This document shows, piece after piece, positions 1-7,831 of a stretch of 64,000 nt of DNA. Source of the stretch: Streptomyces sp. WMMB303 (GTDB taxonomy: Bacteria; Actinomycetota; Actinomycetes; Streptomycetales; Streptomycetaceae); assembly GCF_029351045.1 (NCBI RefSeq), contig NZ_JARKIN010000001.1:5673001-5737000 (forward strand), given 5' to 3'. Each line of letters begins with the position of its first letter. The stretch's first letter is position 1. Both the position numbers and the translations under genes were made by a program. The notes under the pieces are model-generated. The model did not search any database. It was not told where the DNA came from and saw nothing but the letters and a program-made list of their open reading frames with translations.

Positions 1-738
1 TGCCGCCATGGTCGCGCCCCAGTCGTCGCCGAAGGCGGTCTGGAACTTCGACAGCCACAGCGGCAGCGTCTGTGCCTCGTCGTCCTTGTTGAGGATGAGC
101 ACCAGGGGGAACTCGTTCCACGCCGTGATGAATCCGAACAGCGAGGTGGCCATCAGGCCGGGGGCCAGCAGCGGGAAGATCACCCGGCGGAACGCCTGGA
201 GCCGGGTGCAGCCGTCGACCATGGCAGATTCCTCCAGGTCCTTGGGCACGGCGGCGACGTAGCCGCGCAGGGTGATGATCGTGAGCGGCAGCACCATGAC
301 GGTGTAGAACAGCGTGAGCGGCACCAGGCTGTTCAGCATCTCGGCGTCGCGCACGATCATGTAGATCGCGATGACCATGACCTCCCAGGGCGCCATCTGG
401 GCGACCATGAAGGTCAGCAGGATGCCCTTGCGGCCCTTGAACCGCATCCGGGCGAGCGCGAAGGAGGCGAAGAGCGCCACGAGCAGCGAGAGTCCGACGG
501 CCAGCACCGTGACGGTGACGGAGTTGCGGACCAGCGTCCAGAAGTTCTCGGCGTTGACCGCCGTGCTGAAGTGCTCGAAGGTCGGCGAGGTGGGGAACCA
601 GACGGGGTCCTCGCTGATGATCTGCCCGTTCGGCTTGAACGCCGTGTTGAACATCCAGTACACGGGAAAGGCGAACGCCACGAACAGCACCAGTGCGGTC
701 GCGTTCGGCCATATCCGGCCCAGCAGTGACCGTCGCAT
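1..738 (-). CDS. dasC: Sugar ABC transporter permease DasC (3' end outside window)
   Basis: Inner-membrane permease of the chitobiose/N-acetylglucosamine importer, MalG type. The 246 codons in the window start with ATG overlapping the dasB stop (TGATG), which implies translational coupling. The reading frame shows several membrane segments and the cytoplasmic EAA loop that docks the ATPase, around residues 168-194, with EESAMVDG and a downstream FPLLAPGL. The gene runs off the left edge, so its C-terminus is unseen. The name rests on position next to dasB, dasA and dasR. By itself the sequence shows only a carbohydrate uptake permease. No ATPase gene is present in the window; in Streptomyces the shared ATPase MsiK is encoded elsewhere. 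Confidence 0.88.
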   Translation of the reverse strand, partial: MRRSLLGRIWPNATALVLFVAFAFPVYWMFNTAFKPNGQIISEDPVWFPTSPTFEHFSTAVNAENFWTLVRNSVTVTVLAVGLSLLVALFASFALARMRFKGRKGILLTFMVAQMAPWEVMVIAIYMIVRDAEMLNSLVPLTLFYTVMVLPLTIITLRGYVAAVPKDLEESAMVDGCTRLQAFRRVIFPLLAPGLMATSLFGFITAWNEFPLVLILNKDDEAQTLPLWLSKFQTAFGDDWGATMAA

Positions 739-1760
739 CAGGCCCTGCCCCCCTTGCTCTTCTCGGAACCCTCGGCCTCGTCCGCGCTCTCCTGCCGGAT
801 CACCAGCCGCAGGTAGTAGGACATCAGGGCCAGCAGGATCAGGATCGTCAGGACGGAGATCGCCGCACCGGCTCCGTAGTGCTGGTTGCCGACGCCCTCG
901 ACGAACGCGTACACCGGCAGCGTCTCGGTGAGCCGGTCGGGGCCGCCCTGGTTGATGGCGAACACGTGCGGGAACGCCTTGAAGATCCAGATGACTTCGA
1001 GGAACGTGGCGACCATCAGGAACGGCTTGAGGAACGGGAAGGTGACGTTCTTGAAGCTCTGCCAGGCCCCCGCGCCGTCCAGCGCCGCGGCCTCGTACAG
1101 CTCCTGGGCGATGGTCGTCGTCGCGGCATAGAGGTTGATCGCGACGAACGGGACGGACGTCCACACCAGCAGCAGCGAGATGACGAAGAACGTGGACAGC
1201 TGCGTCCCGGTCCAGTTGTAGTCGGCCATCGAGTCGAAGCCGAGCTTGGCCAGCACCCAGTTGACGACACCGAACCGCTGGGCGAACAGCCACTGGTAGA
1301 CGGTGGTGGCGGCGATGATCGGCATCGCCCAGGCCAGCACCAGGGCGATCGAGAGCAGCAGCCGCATCTTGGACCCGAGCCGCGCGAGCAGCAGTCCGAC
1401 CAGGGTGCCGACCACGATGATCACGACGACATTGACGACGGTGAAGATCACCGATCGCAGGGTGACCCGCCAGAACGTGTCGTTCCCGAGCGCGTCGGCG
1501 TAGTTCGCGAACCCGTTCCACTCGGTGACGTGCTGGATCAGCTGCGTCATGTTGAGGTTCTGGAACGACAACATGCCGTTGGTGACCAGCGGATACCCGA
1601 GGAAGACCGCGGTCAGCCCGAGGGCGGGCAGCAGCAGGAGGTAGGGCAGGGTGCCCTTCCTGGTGACCCGGCTGCCGCGCGACGGCGGGCCGGACACCTC
1701 CACCGTCCTGACGGGCGTCCTGCCACGAGGAGGCGCCGCCTCATCGGTTTTCACAGACAT
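738..1760 (-). CDS. dasB: Sugar ABC transporter permease DasB
   Basis: First permease of the chitobiose/GlcNAc importer, MalF type, 340 residues. A basic N-terminus is followed by about six membrane helices. The EAA loop EAAALDGAGAWQSFKNV precedes FPFLKP near the C-terminus. The start ATG has a GGGAG ribosome site five bases upstream. The gene lies 66 bases downstream of dasA with a strong hairpin between them, and it overlaps dasC by one base. Expression of both permeases is therefore probably lower than that of the binding protein. Assignment to the Das system comes from synteny with dasR. Another disaccharide substrate cannot be excluded from the permease alone. Confidence 0.9.
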   Translation of the reverse strand: MSVKTDEAAPPRGRTPVRTVEVSGPPSRGSRVTRKGTLPYLLLLPALGLTAVFLGYPLVTNGMLSFQNLNMTQLIQHVTEWNGFANYADALGNDTFWRVTLRSVIFTVVNVVVIIVVGTLVGLLLARLGSKMRLLLSIALVLAWAMPIIAATTVYQWLFAQRFGVVNWVLAKLGFDSMADYNWTGTQLSTFFVISLLLVWTSVPFVAINLYAATTTIAQELYEAAALDGAGAWQSFKNVTFPFLKPFLMVATFLEVIWIFKAFPHVFAINQGGPDRLTETLPVYAFVEGVGNQHYGAGAAISVLTILILLALMSYYLRLVIRQESADEAEGSEKSKGGRA

Positions 1761-1778
1761 TCAAACTCCCACCCGGTT

Positions 1779-1807
1779 GTGGGGGCGGTGCCAGGCACCG
1801 CCCCCAC
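1779..1807 (-). terminator. Hairpin between dasA and dasB
   Basis: GTGGGGGCGGTGCC at 1779-1792 and its exact reverse complement at 1794-1807 make a near-continuous GC-rich stem around A1793. There is no U-run. It lies right after the dasA stop and before dasB, so it probably protects the dasA 3' end and/or partly terminates, giving more binding protein than permease. Confidence 0.7.
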
Positions 1808-1826
1808 CCCCGCCCTGGCGAACGGG

Positions 1827-3104
1827 TCACTGCTGCTGCGACAGCCTCTTGTTCATCTCGTCCTCGACAGCCTTGGCTGCGGCGGCGTGCGACTTCCCCT
1901 TCAGGACCGACGTCATATAGGTCTTGATCGGGTTGGGCGGGTTCTCCACGGCACCCCACTCAGGAATGAGCGGCGTCAGGCCGCCGCCCTCGACCGCGGG
2001 GGCGGCGGCCTCGGCGGCCGGGTTGCCCTTCAGATTGCTCTGCAGCGCGGCCTTGTTGGGGATGACCCCGCCCTCCTTGGCGAGCTCGCCCTCGTACTTG
2101 TCGGACAGCGCGATCTTGAGGAACTCCTTGGCGAGCTCCTGCTTCTCGCTGCCGGCCGCGACGGCGAGGTTCGAACCGCCGAGGAAGACACCCTCGGGCT
2201 CGTCGGCGGTCTCACCCGGGATGGTGAAGTAGCCGATGTCCTTCTCGATCTTCTTGTTGGCCTTGATCGCGGTGGCCGCTTCCCAGCTCAGCCCGATGAA
2301 GGCACCGGTCTTGCCCTTGGCGAAGACCTCGGCCTGCTGCGGGGTGGCCTCGTCCTTGTCCTTGGGCGCCTCGGAGTAGGAGGCGTACTTCTTGTAGATG
2401 TCCATGGCCTTGCCGACCTTCGGGTCGGCGAGGTTGGAGACCCACTTGCCGCCCTTCTTCTTCACCAGGTCGGCGTCCTGGCCGATGAGCAGGCCGTCCA
2501 GGAAGTACCAGTTCTGGCCGGGCATGTAGAGGGGCTCGGCGTCGGTCTTCTTGCCGATTTTCTCGAGCGCGTCGAAGAATTCCCGGCGGGTCTTCGGCGT
2601 GCCCTTGATGCCCGCTTCGGACCAGATCTTCTTGTTGTAGATGACGGTGCGGTTGACGGCGAACCAGGGTGCCGCGTACTGCTTTCCGTCGTAGACCGCG
2701 GACTTGTTGAGGGAGGGCGTCCAGTCCTTGCCCACCCCCTTCTTCAGGTCGCTGAGCTCGGCCAGTCCGCCGGTGCGCGCGTACGCGGGGGTCTGGGTGT
2801 TGCCGACCTCGATCACGTCCGGCGGGTCGGACTCGGAGAGGGCGGTGGTGATCTTCTGCTGAATGCCGTTCCACTGCTGGACTTCCAGCTTCAGCTTGGC
2901 ACCGGTCTTCTTCTCGAACGCCGCCTTGACGTCCTTGGTCCACTGATCGGGCGTGGAGCCGTCCATCGCCCAGAGGGTCAGGGTCTGGCCCTTGAAGCTC
3001 TCGGGGCCGTCCTTCTTGTCGCCGTCCGACCCGCAGGCCGCGACGTTCACCATCAGCGCCGCGACACCGGCCGCGGCAATGAGGCCCCTATGTATGCGTA
3101 CCAC
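1827..3104 (-). CDS. dasA: Chitobiose-type sugar-binding lipoprotein DasA
   Basis: Extracellular solute-binding lipoprotein of the Das importer, family 1 (MalE-like), 425 residues. I chose the GTG start because GGAG stands six bases upstream and the next residues form a lipoprotein signal: a basic RIHR, an Ala-rich hydrophobic core, and a lipobox VAAC with Cys23. The mature protein begins with Gly-Ser-Asp, followed by an acidic and lysine-rich linker. Two DasR operators lie 64-106 bases upstream, so transcription should be repressed by DasR and relieved by glucosamine-6-phosphate, as known for S. coelicolor. The ligand, chitobiose, is inferred from family and synteny and is not visible in the sequence. 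Confidence 0.9.
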   Translation of the reverse strand: MVRIHRGLIAAAGVAALMVNVAACGSDGDKKDGPESFKGQTLTLWAMDGSTPDQWTKDVKAAFEKKTGAKLKLEVQQWNGIQQKITTALSESDPPDVIEVGNTQTPAYARTGGLAELSDLKKGVGKDWTPSLNKSAVYDGKQYAAPWFAVNRTVIYNKKIWSEAGIKGTPKTRREFFDALEKIGKKTDAEPLYMPGQNWYFLDGLLIGQDADLVKKKGGKWVSNLADPKVGKAMDIYKKYASYSEAPKDKDEATPQQAEVFAKGKTGAFIGLSWEAATAIKANKKIEKDIGYFTIPGETADEPEGVFLGGSNLAVAAGSEKQELAKEFLKIALSDKYEGELAKEGGVIPNKAALQSNLKGNPAAEAAAPAVEGGGLTPLIPEWGAVENPPNPIKTYMTSVLKGKSHAAAAKAVEDEMNKRLSQQQ

Positions 3105-3167
3105 AGCATTCTCCCCTGCACACTGGAACGCTCCGCACCGCAAATCCGGAGTGGCTTCCGGACGGAG

Positions 3168-3181
3168 TTGGTTTAGACCAA
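3168..3181. promoter_or_regulatory. DasR operator (dre) 1
   Basis: TTGGTTTAGACCAA is a near-perfect inverted repeat matching the known dre core TGGTCTANACCA with one change. It sits upstream of dasA, between dasA and dasR. Confidence 0.85.
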
Positions 3182-3196
3182 TGAGATGAAGAGAGC

Positions 3197-3210
3197 TTGG
3201 CCTAGACCTT
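3197..3210. promoter_or_regulatory. DasR operator (dre) 2
   Basis: TTGGCCTAGACCTT is a second, less symmetric dre-like site. Its centre is 29 bases from the first, close to three helical turns, so two DasR dimers could bind the same DNA face. Confidence 0.75.
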
Positions 3211-3372
3211 TAGGGGTGTCAACGGTGTATAAAGCTCGCTGTCGGTTCCGTTATCGGAACGACATCTGAGCTGGGACGCCCGCCCGGACCGGGGCCGTGC
3301 CACGATGTGAGCCGCTACGTAACACGGAGGAAGCCGGTGACGGCAGCACCACAGGAGTCGGGAAGGCGGGCC

Positions 3373-4167
3373 ATGAGCACGGACGGGGGCGGCGCGGTGG
3401 CGCCGGCCGCTGCGGACACCGGATCCGCGGGCGGCAACGGACCGGCGGCCCGCACCGCGCGCGTGCCCAAGTACTACCGGCTGAAGCGGCACCTGCTGGA
3501 GATGACCGAGACCCTGCCACCGGGCACCCCGGTACCGCCCGAGCGGACCCTGGCCGGCGAGTTCGACACCTCGCGCACCACCGTGCGGCAGGCGCTCCAG
3601 GAACTCGTCGTCGAGGGCCGCCTGGAGCGCATCCAGGGCAAGGGCACCTTCGTCGCCAAGCCCAAGGTCTCGCAGGCGCTGCAACTCACCTCCTACACCG
3701 AGGACATGCGGGCCCAGGGGCTCGAACCCACCTCGCAACTGCTGGACATCGGCTACGTCACCGCCGACGACCGGCTCGCCGTGCTGCTGGACATCCCCGC
3801 GGGCGGCCGCGTCCTGCGCATCGAGCGGCTCCGGCTGGCCAGCGGCGAACCCATGGCGATCGAGACCACCCACCTGTCCCAGAAGCGGTTCCCCGCGCTG
3901 CGCCGCAGCCTGGTCAAGTACTCCTCGCTCTACACCGCGCTCGCCGAGGTCTACGACATCCACCTGGCGGAGGCCGAGGAGACCATCGAGACCTCGCTGG
4001 CCACCCCGCGCGAGGCCGGACTGCTGGGCACCGACGTCGGACTGCCGATGCTGATGCTCTCGCGGCACTCCCGGGACACCGCCGGGGAGCCCGTGGAGTG
4101 GGTGCGCTCGGTCTACCGCGGCGACCGCTACAAGTTCGTGGCCACCCTCCAGCGCCCCACGGCCTGA
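3373..4167 (+). CDS. dasR: GntR-family global regulator DasR
   Basis: GntR/HutC-type repressor that links N-acetylglucosamine metabolism to development and antibiotics in streptomycetes. It has 264 residues: a variable N-terminus to about 30, a winged helix-turn-helix at about 33-97 with TSRTTVRQALQELVVEGRLE, and a UTRA ligand domain that binds amino-sugar phosphates. The sequence from RVPKYYRLK onward is close to the S. coelicolor protein as I remember it. I chose the ATG by family length, with GGAAGG upstream. A GTG at 3337 has a stronger ribosome site (GGAGG, six-base gap) and would add 12 residues. The gene is divergent from dasABC with two dre sites between. Confidence 0.95.
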   Translation: MSTDGGGAVAPAAADTGSAGGNGPAARTARVPKYYRLKRHLLEMTETLPPGTPVPPERTLAGEFDTSRTTVRQALQELVVEGRLERIQGKGTFVAKPKVSQALQLTSYTEDMRAQGLEPTSQLLDIGYVTADDRLAVLLDIPAGGRVLRIERLRLASGEPMAIETTHLSQKRFPALRRSLVKYSSLYTALAEVYDIHLAEAEETIETSLATPREAGLLGTDVGLPMLMLSRHSRDTAGEPVEWVRSVYRGDRYKFVATLQRPTA

Positions 4168-4367
4168 CTCCGCCGCCCCGCCGGCGCCACCGGCCGCCCA
4201 CCGCAACCAGCGGGACCGCGCCGCGGGTTCCCGGTTCCGCGCCGCGGATCGCGGTTCCCCCCTCCTGAGGTATGGCGCTGATCAAGTCGGTGTTCTACGG
4301 TCGGCCTGCCGTCGTGGGAGGCGCGCCACCTCGAATGGTGCGCAGGTGAGGTCGAGGAGGGACGCAC

Positions 4368-6563
4368 GTGCCCAGCACTGCACAACCGGCCGGCAAGCTC
4401 AGTCCACGATCCATAGCCGTCTGGACCGCCGTCGCGCTGATCGGCGCGGCAGGCTGGGCCATGCTCGCCCTCGCCCGCGGCGAGGAGGTCTCCGCCGCGT
4501 GGATGGTGGCGGCCGCGCTCGGCTCCTACGCCATCGGCTACCGCTTCTACGCACGCTTCATCACCACCCGGGTGCTGCGCGTCGACAAGACGCGGGCCAC
4601 GCCCGCCGAGCGGCTCGACAACGGCATCGACTTCCACCCCACCGACCGGCGCGTGCTGCTCGGCCACCACTTCGCCGCGATCGCGGGTGCCGGACCGCTG
4701 GTCGGCCCGGTGCTGGCGGCCCAGATGGGATACCTGCCGGGCACCATCTGGATCGTCGTCGGCGTGATCCTGGCCGGCGCCGTCCAGGACATGGTGACGC
4801 TCTTCTTCTCCATGCGGCGGGACGGCAAGTCGCTGGGCCAGATGGCGCGCGAGGAGATCGGGCCGATCGGCGGTGCGGCGGCGCTGCTCGCCGTCCTCGC
4901 CATCATGATCATTCTGCTGGCGGTGCTGGCGCTGGTCGTCGTCAACGCGCTGGCCGAGTCGCCCTGGGGCACCTTCTCGATCGGTATGACGATCCCGATC
5001 GCGCTGTTCATGGGGTTCTATCTGCGGGTGCTGCGCCCCGGACGGGTCACCGAGGTCTCGCTGATCGGCATCGCGCTGCTGCTGTTCGCCCTGGTGGCCG
5101 GACGGTGGGTCGCCGAGTCGTCCTGGGCGGACACCTTCACGCTGGAGCCCGGCACCCTGGTCATCTGGATCCTGGTCTACAGCTTCATCGCCTCCATCCT
5201 GCCGGTCTGGATGCTGCTGGCGCCGCGCGACTACCTGTCGACGTTCATGAAGATCGGCACCATCGGGCTGCTGGCCGTCGGCGTGGTGGTGACCCTGCCG
5301 ACGCTGAAGATGGCGGGCATCACCGACTTCGCCGGGGTGGGCGACGGACCGGTGTTCGCCGGTTCGCTCTTCCCGTTCGTCTTCATCACCATCGCCTGCG
5401 GAGCCCTCTCCGGCTTCCACGCGCTGATCTCCTCGGGCACCACGCCGAAGATGATCCAGAAGGAGACCCAGATCCGGATGATCGGCTACGGCTCCATGCT
5501 GATGGAGTCGTTCGTCGCCATCATGGCGATGGTCGCCGCCAGCATCATCGACCCGGGCCTCTACTTCGCCATGAACGCGCCCGCCGGTGTCATCGGCGAC
5601 AACGTGCAGGCCGCCTCGGAAGCGGTGCGCAGCTTCGGGTACAGCATCTCCCCCGACCAACTGGCCGCCGCCGCCAAGGCCGTCGAGGAGCAGTCGCTGC
5701 TCTCCCGGACGGGTGGCGCGCCCACCCTGGCGATCGGGGTGTCCAACATCTTCTCGGAAGTCGTGGGCGGCTCCGGGATGAAGGCGTTCTGGTACCACTT
5801 CGCCATCATGTTCGAGGCGTTGTTCATCCTTACCGCGCTGGACGCCGGCACCCGCGTGGGCCGGTTCATGCTCCAGGACATGCTCGGCAACGTATACAAG
5901 CCCTTCCGCCGGGTGAGCTGGTGGCCGGGCCTGCTGCTGTCCAGCGGCGTCATCGTGGCGCTGTGGGGCTACTTCCTGTGGGTGGGCGTCCACGAGCCGC
6001 TCGGCGGGATCAACCAGCTCTTCCCGCTCTTCGGTATCGCCAACCAGCTGCTGGCCGCCGTGGCCCTCGCGGTCTGCACCACGCTGCTGGTCAAGTCCGG
6101 TCGGCTGAAGTGGGCCTGGGTCACCGCCGTACCGCTGGCGTGGGACGCGGTCGTCACACTGACGGCCAGCTGGCAGAAGGTCTTCTCCACCGATCCGAAG
6201 ATCGGCTTCTTCCAGCAGCGCGCCGACTACCAGGAGGCCATCGACCAGGGGAAGATCATCGCCCCCGCCAAGAGCATGGACGACATGCACACGGTGGTCA
6301 CCAACTCGACCGTGGACGGCGTCCTCTCGGCGCTCTTCGCGCTGCTGGTCGTCGTCGTCCTCGCCGACGCGGCCCGCACCTGCGTGCGCGCGGTGCGCGA
6401 CCCGGAAGGCACCCGAATGCACGAGGCGCCCTACCGGAAGTCGACACTGACGGCGCCCGCCGGGCTGATCGCCACCAAGGAGGAGAAGGCCGAGATGGCC
6501 GAGATGGCCGGGTCGGCCGCCACCGGGCCGTCCGGCGGCGGAGCGGACGGGGACTCCCGGTGA
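4368..6563 (+). CDS. cstA: Carbon starvation protein CstA, pyruvate/peptide transporter
   Basis: Large polytopic membrane protein of the CstA family (pyruvate or peptide uptake), 731 residues and many hydrophobic segments, typical in length. Conserved stretches include HHFAAIAGAGPLVGPVLAAQ near residue 100 and a central FHALISSGTTPKMI segment. The start is GTG with GAGGAGGG upstream. The last residues are a charged Lys/Glu-rich and Gly-rich tail. It overlaps the next small gene by four bases (GTGA), the usual cstA-ybdD pairing. Substrate preference cannot be read from the sequence. I see no recognisable operator in the 200 bases upstream. Confidence 0.92.
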   Translation: MPSTAQPAGKLSPRSIAVWTAVALIGAAGWAMLALARGEEVSAAWMVAAALGSYAIGYRFYARFITTRVLRVDKTRATPAERLDNGIDFHPTDRRVLLGHHFAAIAGAGPLVGPVLAAQMGYLPGTIWIVVGVILAGAVQDMVTLFFSMRRDGKSLGQMAREEIGPIGGAAALLAVLAIMIILLAVLALVVVNALAESPWGTFSIGMTIPIALFMGFYLRVLRPGRVTEVSLIGIALLLFALVAGRWVAESSWADTFTLEPGTLVIWILVYSFIASILPVWMLLAPRDYLSTFMKIGTIGLLAVGVVVTLPTLKMAGITDFAGVGDGPVFAGSLFPFVFITIACGALSGFHALISSGTTPKMIQKETQIRMIGYGSMLMESFVAIMAMVAASIIDPGLYFAMNAPAGVIGDNVQAASEAVRSFGYSISPDQLAAAAKAVEEQSLLSRTGGAPTLAIGVSNIFSEVVGGSGMKAFWYHFAIMFEALFILTALDAGTRVGRFMLQDMLGNVYKPFRRVSWWPGLLLSSGVIVALWGYFLWVGVHEPLGGINQLFPLFGIANQLLAAVALAVCTTLLVKSGRLKWAWVTAVPLAWDAVVTLTASWQKVFSTDPKIGFFQQRADYQEAIDQGKIIAPAKSMDDMHTVVTNSTVDGVLSALFALLVVVVLADAARTCVRAVRDPEGTRMHEAPYRKSTLTAPAGLIATKEEKAEMAEMAGSAATGPSGGGADGDSR

Positions 6564-6787
6564 GCGCGGCCGGTGCCGACCGGGTGGTGCGCCCGGTGCT
6601 GCGGGCCGGGCGCTGGGTGCGCTGGTACGTACGTGAACTGACCGACGAGAGCGCCTACGACCGGTATGTGGCCCATGTGCGCCGGCACCAGGGCCCGGAC
6701 GCGGAGGTCCCCAGCAGGAAGGAGTTCGAGCGGCGCCGCACCGATGCCCGCGAGAGCGATCCGCGCGAGGGCTTCCGCTGCTGCTGA
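6560..6787 (+). CDS. YbdD/YjiX-family small protein (DUF466), CstA partner
   Basis: 75-residue basic cytoplasmic protein starting with GTG inside the cstA stop (GTGA overlap). It contains the family pattern DRYVAHVRRHQGP followed by PSRKEFERRRTDAR, and ends in CC. Members of this family are nearly always encoded directly after CstA-type transporters. In enterobacteria the pair is needed together for pyruvate transport. The four-base overlap implies equal expression. No catalytic motif is visible. Identification rests on size, motif and position. Confidence 0.85.
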   Translation: MSAAGADRVVRPVLRAGRWVRWYVRELTDESAYDRYVAHVRRHQGPDAEVPSRKEFERRRTDARESDPREGFRCC

Positions 6788-6790
6788 GCG

Positions 6791-6820
6791 GGCGCCCGCG
6801 GAGCGGTTGACCGCGGCGCC
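6791..6820 (+). terminator. Hairpin after cstA-ybdD
   Basis: GGCGCCCGCGG and CCGCGGCGCC pair with one bulged base around a nine-base loop, starting three bases after the stop. It is a plausible GC-rich terminator without a U-tract. Confidence 0.45.
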
Positions 6821-6876
6821 GCCAAACGCCCGGGCGGCGGGCCGCGCTGTCGGTGGTGTGGCGGATGATGGCCGGC

Positions 6877-7374
6877 ATGGACATCACCGTGAGAACGGCC
6901 AGGCCCGAGGAGCACCCGGAGCTCGGTGAGTTGGTCGCCCGGGCCTACCTCAGCGGCGGGCTGCTGGACCGCGGAGAGGCGGACCCGTACCTGGAGACCC
7001 TGCGGGACGCGGCGGGCCGCGCCGACCACGCGGAGCTGCTCGTGGCCGCGGGGCACCAGGGCGAACTGCTGGGCACCGTCACCTTCGTCGGCCGCGGCGG
7101 GCCCTTCGCGGAGCGTGCGCGCGAGGGTGAGGGCGAGTTCCGGATGCTCGGCGTGCGCGAGTCGGCCCGCGGGCGCGGGGTGGGAGAGGCGCTGGTGACG
7201 GCCTGCTCGGATCGGGCACGCGCGCTGGGCCTTTCGGGGCTGGTGCTCTCGACCCAGCCGACCATGCACGCCGCCCACCGCCTCTATCGGCGCCTCGGGT
7301 TCCACCGGGACCCCGACCGGGACTGGAGCCCGGTCCCGGGCGTCACGCTGTGGGCCTACGCACTGCGCCTGTGA
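6877..7374 (+). CDS. GNAT-family N-acetyltransferase
   Basis: 165-residue single-domain GNAT enzyme that would transfer acetyl from acetyl-CoA to an unknown amine. The acetyl-CoA loop RESARGRGVGEALV lies in the middle, followed by a helix and the C-terminal LYRRLGFHRDPDRDW strand typical of the fold. The start is uncertain: in-frame GTG6853, ATG6865, ATG6868 and ATG6877 all exist and none has a good ribosome site. I took the last because MDITVRTARPEE looks like a standard GNAT beginning. It stands alone between cstA-ybdD and the nrd leader. Confidence 0.8.
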   Translation: MDITVRTARPEEHPELGELVARAYLSGGLLDRGEADPYLETLRDAAGRADHAELLVAAGHQGELLGTVTFVGRGGPFAERAREGEGEFRMLGVRESARGRGVGEALVTACSDRARALGLSGLVLSTQPTMHAAHRLYRRLGFHRDPDRDWSPVPGVTLWAYALRL

Positions 7375-7500
7375 ACGCTCCCCCGCCCCGGCCACGCGCC
7401 GCGCCCGGTCCGGGTGGCGGGTCTTCGCTCCCGGCCCGCGTGCCGCCCCCGCGGCGCGCCGCGGGGGACGGGAGCCCTTGCCCGACACGACCCGGGGCGG

Positions 7501-7518
7501 CACAAGATATGGGGTGTC
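7501..7518. promoter_or_regulatory. NrdR box 1
   Basis: CACAAGATATGGGGTGTC resembles the NrdR box, a 16-base imperfect palindrome ending in ACA and TGT. It is paired with a near-identical site 31 bases downstream, the usual NrdR two-box arrangement in front of ribonucleotide reductase operons. Confidence 0.82.
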
Positions 7519-7531
7519 CGCTTAGGCCGAG

Positions 7532-7549
7532 CACAAGATGTATGGTGTC
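7532..7549. promoter_or_regulatory. NrdR box 2
   Basis: CACAAGATGTATGGTGTC is the second box, 31 bases (three helical turns) from box 1. The internal TATGGT could double as a -10 hexamer, so NrdR binding would block the promoter directly. No clear -35 is visible. Confidence 0.8.
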
Positions 7550-7550
7550 T

Positions 7551-7695
7551 CACGGCTGTCGCCCTCGATGCAGGGGAATCCGGTGCGAATCCGGAACTGT
7601 CCCGCAACGGTGAGGGGCCGGCGCAAGCCCGCCCGCGAGTCCGAGTACCTGCCGGCGGCGGCCAGACGATCGTCCAGGTCTCGTGGGTTGGACCG
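7551..7695 (+). promoter_or_regulatory. Cobalamin (vitamin B12) riboswitch, nrdAB leader
   Basis: The leader contains the conserved cobalamin aptamer core: GAATCCGGTGCGAATCCGG and CTGTCCCGCAACGGTGA at 7576-7612, then the B12-box segment GAGTCCGAGTACCTGCCG at 7636-7653. Adenosylcobalamin binding should shut off the class Ia reductase genes downstream when B12 can support the class II enzyme, as reported for S. coelicolor nrdABS. Outer boundaries are approximate. The 135 bases after it up to the start codon contain small GC hairpins such as GGTCC/GGACC that may form the expression platform. Confidence 0.92.
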
Positions 7696-7831
7696 GTGGG
7701 CGGAGCGCGCCGTGCCCTGAACAGGGGTCCGGGCCCGGGACCGGGCTCGGTGCCCGAGCGGGGCAGCCGGGCGCGCGCCTCTCCCTCCGTGCCGCTGCCC
7801 ACGGCCAGTGAGCAGCGAGGGAGAGCACCGC

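Noticed and set aside
693..3176. An 827-codon plus-strand frame opposite dasBA
   Set aside because: Shadow of the das genes; product is Arg/Gly/Val-rich and has no recognisable motif.
4128..6887. A 919-codon minus-strand frame opposite cstA
   Set aside because: Shadow frame; CstA has the family sequence and the upstream ribosome site.
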